Shown here in pieces: positions 21,501 through 30,309 of a stretch of 64,000 bases of DNA. Below the pieces are notes generated by a model. The model was given only the letters and a program-made list of their open reading frames with translations, had not been told where the DNA came from and ran no database searches. Each line of letters begins with the position of its first letter. The stretch's first letter is position 1. The position numbers were made by a program, and so were the translations under genes. Origin of the DNA: Amylostereum areolatum (lineage: Eukaryota; Basidiomycota; Agaricomycetes; Russulales; Stereaceae); NCBI GenBank assembly GCA_012932865.1, contig SAXG01000001.1, forward strand, positions 609,693 to 673,692. The letters run 5' to 3'.

Positions 21501-22452
21501 CGAAAGCCTCGGAGTCATCTCGTCGCTCAGTACGGCGTATCATCCCCAAACAGACGGCGAGACAGAAAGAGTGAATCAGGAATTAGAACAATATCTTCGG
21601 GCGTTTTGCAATGGAGACCAAACGAATTGGGCAAAACTTTTGCCAAAAGCAGAATTCGCACACAATATACGACAACATTCTGCCACGAAAACCTCCCCAT
21701 TCGAACTCCTACACGGATATCAACCGGTGTTTAACCCAACAATACCGACCGACCCGCGAATACCGACAGCCGAAGAAAGAATAAAGAATTTCCAGAACGC
21801 ATGGGACAACGCAGAAGCAAGCCTAGAAATAGCAGCTAAACTAATGAAGATGCAGCATGACCGAACCTTCACGCTAAGAGATCAACTCAAACAAGGCGAC
21901 CAAGTATGGTTAGACGGAAAAAAACTTAACACGGTATACCCAAAAACCAAACTAGCACCGAAACGATTCGGCCCATTCAAAATTGAAAAGGTTATAGGAC
22001 CGGTGACTTACCGCCTCGAACTACCGACGAAGTGGAAAATACATCCGGTATTCCACGCAGCATTGTTGATTCCATTCAAAGAGACAGAACAATACGGCGA
22101 AGCTTACGAAAGACCACCTCCAGAACTAGTAAACGATGAAGAACTCTACGAACTAGAAACAATAGTAGCCTCAAAATTAGACAAACGATATTCAGAACCG
22201 TTACATTACTTCGTAAAATGGAAAGGATACCCCGACTCCGGTAACACATGGGAACCAGCATCTAATCTCGAAGGATCAAAAGATGCGATCGCAGAGTTCC
22301 ATCGGAATAACCCCAAGGCACCGAAGTTGCCACCACAGCCAATCAGAGATACCAACACAGAAGCCACTGATCGCGACGAAACCGACGCAACACAGCAAGA
22401 ACGAAAACCAACGAGACGAAAGAAACGCAAGACGAAAGTGAGACACTGGTGA
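18562..22452 (+). CDS. pol: Pol polyprotein of Ty3/gypsy chromovirus A
   Basis: An open frame of 1296 codons, reached by -1 frameshifting. Domains in order: aspartic protease (LLDSGASSTLI, about residues 70-80); reverse transcriptase with the catalytic motif VYMDDILIF (about 465-475); RNase H (DASDFAYRAIL); integrase with a CPVCQSTKN zinc-finger half and the catalytic residues in TSDFITDLP, SDRGPQFAS and TDGETERVNQELE; and a C-terminal chromodomain (LHYFVKWKGYPDSGNTWEP). The chromodomain places it among chromoviruses, which often target heterochromatin. No frame break is visible, so pol itself looks intact. The TTG at 18562 is only the frame boundary, not a start codon. Together with gag this would make the element's replication machinery, if the gag ambers can be bypassed. 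Confidence 0.92.
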   Translation: MNRPSTTAVERTQTMNFSEQSPVQETGDDVNRTVYIRSYQDGATHAPSIHIPVTFHGKFRKAAAKALLDSGASSTLIHPDFVRKHKMNLIQLKKPIPIYNVDGSRNTLGEIKQKVYLPMTMEGINGEIHRETLGLFVTALGGDEVILGTPWLKKHNPHIDWRKRQITLQTCPGTCSTTSKTMIVQGKDERSLQSFEEQKINHHTTIEEQEDPEFNSDLVNIRIIRTFHGKTDVETMPIAKETNEPDIWITARATKAQELAERAAVGEKKKTLDEMIPSSYKQYQKVFEKKASERFPISRPWDHAIDLIEGWKPRNCKVYPMTVPERKELDTFIDEHLQKGYIRESKSEISSPFFFIKKKDGSLRPVQDYRYLNSITVKNEYPIPLISDLIDKLKGAKIFSKLDLRWGYNNVRIKEGDQWKAAFKTNRGLFEPMVMFFGLTNSPATFQAMMNALFKELIDTGKVVVYMDDILIFTETLDEHRKLMKEALQLLERNDLFLKPEKCFFEQPSIEYLGVIITHNKVQMDPVKVQGLAEWPTPRKVKEVQSFLGFGNFYRRFIKDYSKIARPLFQLTKKDHEWNWTAECERTFERLKREFTSSPILIMPDENKPFRIESDASDFAYRAILSQPDEIERWHPVAYLSKSLSPAEQNYEIYDKELLGVVKALEHWRQYLEGANHKVEIWTDHKNLEYFTTAQKLNRRQARWSLYLSRFDYTLVHRPGSTNKADGLSRRPDHKEDIPDNDDRILLHPSVFRARATGRGTVEAVGDKELLKELRNFSHLDDEVWTALDTIKRSGPRTLAKGIEDWNFENDLIIRKGKIYVPQNLELRRMILKSHHDLETIGHPGEMKTLELVQRNFWWPKMISFVKGYVQGCPVCQSTKNVTHPAKHPLQPTEIPERPWETITSDFITDLPISNGFDSINVVVDRFTKTAVFTPCLKTINAEETADLLIDNVYRRFGLWKRMISDRGPQFASKVFQSICESLGVISSLSTAYHPQTDGETERVNQELEQYLRAFCNGDQTNWAKLLPKAEFAHNIRQHSATKTSPFELLHGYQPVFNPTIPTDPRIPTAEERIKNFQNAWDNAEASLEIAAKLMKMQHDRTFTLRDQLKQGDQVWLDGKKLNTVYPKTKLAPKRFGPFKIEKVIGPVTYRLELPTKWKIHPVFHAALLIPFKETEQYGEAYERPPPELVNDEELYELETIVASKLDKRYSEPLHYFVKWKGYPDSGNTWEPASNLEGSKDAIAEFHRNNPKAPKLPPQPIRDTNTEATDRDETDATQQERKPTRRKKRKTKVRHW

Positions 22453-22590
22453 GACTCAACGACATTCAGGCGAATGCACTGCCAACAAGGGGGGGATAAA
22501 AACCCTACGGGTTCAGCAAGACAGATCACCAAATGTCCACCACCCCAAACGCAACCAACACCTCTACCAATCAAACCGTCTCACCCAACA

Positions 22591-23011
22591 ATGTCGACCG
22601 CATCCGTCTCGTCTGCAACAGAGCGCACCACACTCAACAGGAACGTGCCCTCTGCGGAGACTGCTTCATCGCTCGATCGGCAGCAATCTTCGCAATTAAG
22701 TCAGTACCTCCTCCGTCTAGGTCAGGACCAGACGGAAGAACAGGGGGTAAGCCGATTAGAAGCACACAGAAGAACCCTAACTGAAGCACCCGGATTCCTC
22801 ACAGGTGCTAATGCGATCCCCGTGGCCCGGAGCCACGGAAGTCCCAACACCCGACTCCCCGATCCTAGAGAGCCAGATAGCCCGCATGATAGCCGGAGTA
22901 GCGATCGAACAGGCCAGAGAACGGATCAACGACCTCAAGAGGGAGTCAACCGACGTCCAGAACATCTGTTACGACTTGCCCAAGGTACTTCATTTTCTAC
23001 TTCCTTACTAG
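22591..23011 (+). CDS. Possible spliced accessory ORF behind pol
   Basis: Two frames downstream of pol join through a typical fungal intron at 22747-22804 (GTAAGC donor, CTAAC branch site, CACAG acceptor). They give about 120 residues from the ATG at 22591. The C-terminal part (ARMIAGVAIEQARERINDLK) looks helical, and the frame runs into the LTR that begins at 22967. A longer start at 22474 is possible. There is no recognisable domain. Most Ty3/gypsy elements have nothing but a short untranslated stretch here. This is an inference from open frames and splice signals only. Confidence 0.4.
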
Positions 23012-23500
23012 GAAGGACGTTGCTAAACGACAGATTACGACCGTGCCCCAGTTCGTAACCGTCTCAATGACGCTGCCACAGATCGTCACCGTCCCAACGG
23101 CATAGCCTCGACAGTGCCACAGCTCGTCTCCGTAGATACTTGATGCAACGGTCGCCGAATGTACATATATTTACTCGACCTCCTTTCCTATAAAAGGAGG
23201 CTCAACGAGCGAGCTATTCCTCAGCTCGTTCTCTTTGTAAATACAGGACTGTTCTTAATAGAACCTCCTCTTAAAGTACTAAAGAGAATCCTAAGCCAAC
23301 TAAGTTGATAGACTCGCCTAAGTCTTCCGCGAAGACTTACTGCTTCGTCTATCGACCTTTACCTTCGTATAACCGAGACGTCTGGATCACCTGATCCCAC
23401 CTCTCACGCGTAAGAGTACTGTAGCCTGAGCCGCTTGTCACGTGATAAGGACCGTCCTTAACACTAGAACGAGCTCTCCTCTACACTAGCTCACCCTACA
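22967..23500 (+). repeat. Complete LTR shared by Ty3 elements A and B
   Basis: 534 bases, starting TGTTACGACTTGCCCAAGG and ending CCCTACA. Its left edge was fixed by comparison with the partial LTR at 39204-39621, where similarity stops at the same base. It serves as 3' LTR of element A and 5' LTR of element B. Confidence 0.88.
23189..23195 (+). promoter_or_regulatory. LTR TATA box
   Basis: TATAAAA inside a small hairpin whose arms are CCTCCTTT and AAAGGAGG. It is the likely core promoter of element B, and through the sister LTR of element A. No ATG was found from here to 24268. Confidence 0.55.
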
Positions 23501-24357
23501 GTTTGGCGCAGAGCGTCAAACGAAACACCCACCACGGAGTCAGCGGAACAACCCGCTGAAAAAAGACCATCAGATTTTGAGATCCCTCAACTCCAATCAA
23601 ACTGCAGTCGAGAATTCCCTAACGGAAACGAAGATCATCGCTGGACATTCGACCCCTATCATCTCCTTTTTTACTACGACGGAGCCCTTGTCGCGAAAGA
23701 AAGCAAAGGGACATACGCATACCAGTGGAACCCACCCATATACAGATACAACCTTCCCCCAGCTGCAGAATACTTCAAAGATAGATCCAAAAGAGAAAAA
23801 GAAGACGGAAGCTACGACAATTCACATTGGAAGCGCCCAGATTATTCAAGACCTCATATCGGGCCCCTCTCATCAGAAGAACTTTGGAAACACCCGGACG
23901 CACAAAAGGTCGAAGAGAAGCCTTACACCGGGAATATTAAGGACTACTGGGAATTTGATCCCGATACCGACACAACCGATACGACAACCGAACCACAGAA
24001 CCCTCGAACCGAACTCCAGCATCCTCAAGAACCCGCAACAGCCGCACCACCTCCAGAGGAAACCGCGCCAGAACCTAAGAGAACTATATCAAACCCCCAA
24101 ATTAAGTCCGATCCCGGAGAAAGTCGAGAAAGCAGCCCATCGAGCGCAGCAGAAACGGAAGAACATACAAAGAACTCAACAAGATCCCAATCACCTGACG
24201 ACATCTTCGGAACCACAAGAGGAAGACAAGGAAATCTATTTGGAAAACCCGAGAACGTCACAACAATGGGAGACGCCGCCGCCTCGATACCCAACCCCCG
24301 CCACCACACTTAGCAATGTCCCCCTTGGAGAGACTAATGTACCGCGCCAGACGCCTG
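23501..24357 (+). pseudogene. Ty3/gypsy element B, 5' leader and N-terminal gag
   Basis: This continues directly from the shared LTR and repeats the layout of element A: primer-binding site, ACG codon at 23534-23536 in the context ACCACGG, then a long AUG-free open frame. The codon that is TAG in element A is GAG here (VEEKP). Near 24298 one extra base shifts the frame relative to A. The frame is cut at 24357 by a hAT end. The continuation of this gag is on the other side of the left hAT copy, at 1-1459 in reverse. Differences from element A are mostly silent in this reading frame, which supports it being coding. Confidence 0.75.
24350..24357. repeat. 8-bp hAT target-site duplication, half 1 partner (GACGCCTG)
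   Basis: GACGCCTG abuts the inner end of the right hAT copy. It is the reverse complement of 1452-1459. Element A has the uninterrupted site near 17330 (CCAGACGCCTGCAACTCC). Confidence 0.85.
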
Positions 24358-24375
24358 TAGTGTTGCCGCAGCTCC
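24358..24375. repeat. hAT terminal inverted repeat, inner end, right copy
   Basis: TAGTGTTGCCGCAGCTCC, identical to the inner end of the left copy. Confidence 0.88.
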
Positions 24376-24853
24376 GAGATTTATTAGCTCCGAGCCGAGG
24401 TTCCGGCTCTGATCTGTACCTAGCTCGATGGATCGCGGACCTTAATTCATGCCTGTTCTACATCTAACGAACAGAGCATCATGTCAGCTTGTGTCTCGGC
24501 TCAGAGTCGGTCAACGGAGTCCCGAACTGCCTAGTTGTTGACATGTTACCAGTCAATGTGGAGATCTCGTCAGCCCACGCGTGTAGCGAATGCCACACCT
24601 GTCGGATGCAGGGACCGTCTTTTATGAGTACTGACTCCCAAGCACGATATACATACAAGCGAAAAATGACTACAGATAATACAAGAATCCGCGCCGCATC
24701 GCCCTCTCCGCAGGGAGAGGAGATCCCCACGTCCACCGCTCCCTAACAATACAACCCGCGCGCGAGCTCCGCCTTGAGCGTTTTCACCTCGCACGCACAC
24801 CTGGTCTTGACCTCTCATCTGCACAGGTTATACAGCAACTGAGTGCATGTTCG
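24376..24853. other. hAT subterminal region, inner end, right copy
   Basis: CTCCGAG and GAGCCG motifs cluster in the first 60 bases. No gene is recognised in the remainder. Confidence 0.5.
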
Positions 24854-26794
24854 GCTAGATTGTGCGGTGAGCACGCGAACACGAACGAGGGGAGGAGTTG
24901 TGCGCAGGAGTTGTGCGTGCTTCCTCATGTACGTGGTCTGCTAACATTCCATGCGCCTTGAGCCGAACTGCGAACACGAAAAATGTGTTGATCAGTATCA
25001 AGAAACACCAGTTCGATACATAGGAAAGGGGGACGTACAATTACGGTCCAGGCTGCCAAGTAGCACCACCTTTGCCATGCCCTTCGTATCGCGCTCACAT
25101 CCACGCTCGCCATCGCCACCGAGGATCGCCGAATGGTCGACCCAATGCTCGTCCTTCCAGACCGCTGCGCGGAGGATGAGGTCGTCCATATTGCACTCCC
25201 ATGCGCCCTCGCCCTCGCCGCTGAAATCGATCACTTCGCTGCGGACATTGAGAGAACTGAGGTAATTGCCGCGTGACGTTTGCACCTTGAGCGAGGTTGA
25301 GTGCGAACGAACATGGGAGATCAAGAAGGCGACGGCCAATTTTGCAGCCTCGCCGAGCGCAGTGGCGTTGGTCCCCAGTCCATCGAGCTCCATGATGACA
25401 GGGAGCGGGACGACAACAGTCCATCGTCCGCTCTCCCCATCGCAAGCGATGACAAAAGGATGTTGGTATCCATAACGAGGACGCTGAACCCAGGGACGAG
25501 CTTGAGAGAAGGCCGGACGGATCCTTTGGGAGCAGCGTGCGGGCATTTGCGCCTCTGGGTTGGTGGCGCCGACGAGGTCGGGGTGATGCGCTGCGTTGCA
25601 CTGGCTGAAGCAGGTTGCGAAGATAGCGCCGGCGAGCCTACAGAAATGAGAGGGGTGAAGGCAATGAGCATCAAACTTCGCTCTCAAGCAAAAAGGCTGC
25701 CATACCTTGAGCTCTCGAACCTCCTCCGTATCCTCATCGTTGTCCTCGCTCTGGCTGGAAGACTCGCCAGGGTTATCTATGCCGTCGGCGTCCACTTCCA
25801 TCGTGTCGACGACACTCCATCGGGTGCCCCTCAAGCATTGCTTCTCCTCCTCCTCCTTCGCCAAGCGCTCCTCCTAGGCCCACAACGCAACCTTCACGGC
25901 CAGCGGACCCTCGATGGACCACTCTCGATCGCCGCACCAGGTGAATCCGTCCACGAGCCTGGAGAACCGCGCGCCCGCCCACGCGACACGCTGCCAACAA
26001 AGATCGGTATCTTCCACGCGATCGCTGTCGTCCTCGTCCACCAACATGCCGTCGTTGCCATCCAAGCCACGCGGTGGTCCGTGCTCATCCAGCACCTCCA
26101 TCTTGCAGCTCACCGTCATGCTGCCCGACAGCGGCAACGCGTCGTCCGGTTTGTCCGTTTTCCAGAACCCGCATTCGAAAAGCTAGCGGCCTGTCCAAGC
26201 CATACCACGCACGCACCAGTCCTCCGGGAGGGCAGTGCGCGTGGGGAGCTTTTTCCCGGCGCTTTGGGAATTCGGGAGGGCACGACTGGGTGCTTTGGAG
26301 AGGACCAGGGCATAGCGTGTTCAAGCAGCGCCACCACGTTGTGGGTCTTGAAAACGGTGGCGAGGAAAGTTGGGATGATGGTGATGTAGGAGGTGACACC
26401 AGTGTGGGAGGTGACACTATCAAGCGCGTGGGACAGCATGGTGAAGGTGAGCTCGACAGTCATTGTAAATGCGGGAGGGGTCGCCTCGGACGCGGATGGC
26501 TCGGAAAGAGTGGGCGGAGGCGAGCCAAGGATGGCTTGAAGTCGTTGAGCTGGATATTTGTGAATAGCATGCCATGCATGAGGACGAACAGGTCCGATGC
26601 GCTCAAGTCTAGTTGCGCGCGACGTGCTTGAGCGGCCGGGGACCGCGACTGGATGACGTGCTCGTGCGAGAATGCTGAAGAGTGCGTGGCAATCAAACTG
26701 TGCATCAAATACACCGTGTCGATCATGGCAGAGAAAACGGACTAACCTCTTGCTAAAATGGTATATTGTTCGAAGGTCCTCGCCTTCAACGTTG
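24854..26794 (-). pseudogene. SMG6: EST1/SMG6-like PIN-domain gene, frameshifted (right copy)
   Basis: Same structure and same lesions as the left copy. The PIN-domain frame break falls at about 25438, between VMDTNILLSS and the WTVVVPLPV strand. Sharing of every lesion shows that decay came before the transposon was duplicated. Confidence 0.8.
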
Positions 26795-27639
26795 CGACTG
26801 AGTTGATCAAGGTATCGACGAGGCCTATGGTCCCCACAAGCTCCACATCGCAAGCAGGTGACGCGCAGAACGATCACGTGCATACAGGCTCACCAAATGA
26901 GACTCTTTTGGACAATTCTCTCGGACGGTCACGGTGTTTATCTTTTGTAGCAATCTATAGTACGATAGGTAACTAGTTATGCAATAATAACCAGATTGGT
27001 CGAGCTTAAGTGATCTTCGGAATTCAAACAAGTTCGGCGCTTAATCTGGCTCGCGCAAGGCGCCGTGCCCACAAAACACTTCTTTGACATCTTTGAGACA
27101 CTGCTCATCCTGATTCCTCGTACGTCCTCGTGTCTCTTCCCCATCGTCAATGCCTGACTTGCGTTGCAGGAAACACCCCTTCTCAGCCTGCACATACTGA
27201 AATTCACCCAGTTTGAGCTCGAAGAAAAGCATGTTTCACCATCCTCCTCCTCCTCCCGCGCTCTCTGCCACCGCCCGCGTCCGCACGCCGTCCACTGATG
27301 CCACGTCCGGAGTCCAGTTCCATGAAATTGCCGGTGTCGAGATGCGCGAGTGCGTCTCGACGAACAGTGGCGATCTCTGAACTCAGGTCCCCCAGGCCGA
27401 TCGCGAGTGAATCAAGGCCGACCTTCCCAAACTTGTTCTCAACGAGTCAAGGTGCGTTCGTCCAACCTTCGTTTGCGAACTGGGACTCACGCGTCACAGT
27501 CAAATCACTCGCCACACCACTACCCACGCTATTGCCGCCATCGCTGGGATCAAGGACTCGCAGCCAACTCTCCACATCATCAATGCCCTCTCGATGAAGC
27601 TCCCTCCCTTCCAGGTCTTCTCTCCTCTCCGCAAGATCC
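26795..27639. other. Spacer between EST1/SMG6 and ERD2 cargo, right copy
   Basis: Counterpart of 13024-13869, including the T run of four at 26943-26946. Plus-strand stretches near 27040-27110 (LIWLAQGAVPTKHFFDIFET) and 27480-27600 look coding-like but were not identified. Confidence 0.4.
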
Positions 27640-28015
27640 TCCAGCAATATTTCTGAGTCCGTCGGTCGCCATCCTCTCCCAGCTCTTCATGCTCCAGTGC
27701 ACAGGCAAGGCGGAAACCATCACTACCCACTACCTTGCCACCCCCGGCGCATACAGGGCTCATTACATACCCAACTGGATGTACCGGTGCGTGCGCACGG
27801 TTTCTCTCTCGGATATGTGCCCTAGAACCGCCCCAACAGGCATTTCTCGGAAGGCCTCATCGCCGTCGCCGCAGGCCTTGTTCAAACCGGGCTCTATGTC
27901 GACTTTTTCTACGTGTATTTCACAAAGTTCGTCCCCCATCCCCGCTCCTCCCTCCCTTATCCACCTAATAACTCTCGCAGTGCTCCAAGGTCAAAAGTTT
28001 GAGCTCCCGGCATAA
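27640..28015 (+). pseudogene. ERD2: 3' fragment of ERD2, the K/HDEL receptor (right copy)
   Basis: The exon pieces [30 protein letters not shown] and KFELPA-stop are joined by two introns (about 27788-27839 and 27929-27981). The coding DNA just upstream resembles the preceding ERD2 helix but carries a small deletion. The rest of the gene is absent. Confidence 0.8.
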
Positions 28016-30249
28016 GCCCGTACAGACTGGCACCACATTTTATTCATGTACTTAACGTTCCAGAAGTATCTACCCCGTTGCATTGTCCCCACCGCGTTAC
28101 GATCTTCCATGCTCGCTTCCACCCATTTGAGCTGCTGCGTTCCGGAGGGCTACGTCGGGGGACGTAGTTGTATGCTGGTCATCCACGCGTACCTACTCGT
28201 AAGTATGTCAACATGTTTCGTAATAGCCAAAGCATCGTAAGTTACGGTCCAGCTTACCACATGGCTGCAACGTCGCCGAAGACGTTTAGCTCGGAGACGA
28301 AGGTTGGCAAGCTGAAGGAGCAGCAGTTCTTGGTTGTGTGCGGAATCAACGGTGGTGTACATCAAGTTAGTAGGCGTATTGTCCTGGCTGTCTATGTCAG
28401 GTCTAGTTTTCGGGTTCTGATCGCGTTGAATCGGTACTCACCATGGACACCTTAGACTGAGACATGTGGTGGGGGGAAAGCTTTGTCGTTTCTGTGATTC
28501 TTGGCTAAATAGTGACGTTAGTTGCAGGGTCTCGTGACTCCGAAGTTGGCCAAATTGTCGGCTGCCTCTCAGGCCCCCTCACCATTCATATTCGATTGTG
28601 AAAACGGTACGCGCTCTCCGTTGCACTCTATATTTTACTTGCACATCGCGTACTCTACGGTCCTTATGGGGTAACTCTCGAGATGCGGTGTGCAGTGAGC
28701 AGGTCGAGAAAGGCGGCACCACTCACTGCCACTCGCACTTCGCAAAACCAACCACCACAGCCCGAGGTCACCCTCGACTTTTCATCCGCATGCGCTCTCT
28801 CACTCCTCTCCATTCAGTCCTCCAATAATAACTCTCAAAGTCCCCCTCTCTCACAGCCTAGCAAACTACACGCGCCTCGCGTCGCGCTGACCATCCCCCC
28901 GACTGACTTCACACCACGGACCCTTCTTCGGGAACGGTGCGTGTTTCTCAAGACTCTGGTCTAACCTCACGGAATAATAAACGATGGCTAGGACGCATTC
29001 GGACACGAGTCGTAACGCGGCACACCTAGGTTTAGCAATGATATCATGTTTGTACCCTCAATCATGGCTCTTCGGATCCTCTCTTTTTCTCCGGCCTCGC
29101 CCTCCCCGTCTCCCGAGTATGTTCCCGCACCAGGTGGGCGTCTGCTGTCCCCCACGCCTACTGCCAGGTTGGGTGTAGCTGTGCCCTCGCCCAGTCGCGA
29201 GCGCATGCGTAGTGCCTAAGGTAGCATCCGAGATCAGTTCGGATTGAGTGGACACCGGAGCCCTTCCCATTCTCCTTCGCCGCCACCTCTGCCCTCTCAG
29301 ATATCCTCCTCTCCGCCGAACTCGGATACCGCATCGTCTGATCTATGCACGCAGCACCTCGCGGAGATGGCGCGCGTGTTCTATCTGGGGTATGGGACTC
29401 GACGGCGGGGACGGCACCGCCATTGTATCGCGTCTGTTCCGTCCGAACGTGGCATTAATTAGCAACAATTCTGTGTTTGTACCCTCAAATCTAGTACCGT
29501 TTCAAGATCCCTGTGGAATGCTCTACGGCGCGTCGACTCCGACGATGTGGAACATCGGCCCCTCGATGTTCCTTCTGAACCAATGGTACACAAACTCGGG
29601 TGCTTGCGGAGCTGCTCAGCGTGGAGCTAGTGCTTCTCGGGAGCATTCGACTCTGTAGAAGCTCAGGGGATGCGCCCCGTGAATTGAAACGCGCATCGTG
29701 CAGCGCAGAGATTAAGGTAATCTGCTGTATCGTGCTTGATGCTCACACACGACAAGCACTCGTGGGTGCAGCCCTTTGCCCACACCTTTTTATCATCCAA
29801 TGCGGTATCATCGTTTGCACTGTTGCAGGCCGACTTTTTCCGCAGAAGCCTGGTTTCTTGTTGACTCACGCGCTTTGTCCCGCAGCGCCCTCCTTCGTTA
29901 TTGAGTTAGGTGCACGAGTCAAGCTGCGTGCTGCCGGTTTCCTCCTCAAATGTGTACACCCAAGATCTTCTCGTCCCCGAAGGATCCCGCAACCACGTCC
30001 GCCATGTTCACATGTTGCGTTAGCCGTCTACCGAGTCGGTGGCGAGCATCCACATGAACCATCCACGCACAAGGACGAGGTGGGCGATTTCGCTAAGGCA
30101 AATCTCATTCGCGGACGTTCATAGCAGCTCAAGTTGGCTCTATGGGTTCACCTCTCCGTCTCCGGCGATGCGTTAAGTTGTTTCCATCTCTGGCCGTGAC
30201 AAAGTTCTTTGGTCCCACTAATGCGCGTTCTTTTCCAGAGCCTCGAGAG
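28016..30249. other. Unassigned hAT cargo region, right copy
   Basis: Counterpart of 10414-12647. The plus strand shows a Ser/Pro-rich stretch around 29060-29380 and short frames, but no domain and no complete exon set. Confidence 0.4.
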
Positions 30250-30256
30250 TATATAA
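30250..30256 (+). promoter_or_regulatory. TATA box of the transposase gene (right copy)
   Basis: TATATAA, 54 bases before the ATG at 30310. Confidence 0.5.
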
Positions 30257-30309
30257 TCGACCAACTGTCGCTTGCAAACGTCAGTCGCTCTCAGCGATTC
30301 TAGCACCCC

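Larger units (their letters stand above)
16307..23500 (+). mobile_element. Ty3/gypsy chromovirus element A, nearly complete
   Basis: Order: partial 5' LTR, primer-binding site, gag, -1 frameshift, pol (protease, reverse transcriptase, RNase H, integrase, chromodomain), a possible accessory ORF, and a complete 3' LTR. The 3' LTR is directly followed by the gag of element B, so the two elements share an LTR in a tandem array. The LTRs and gag copies of A and B have clearly diverged, whereas the two hAT copies have not. The hAT insertions are therefore much younger than the Ty3 layer. Confidence 0.9.
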
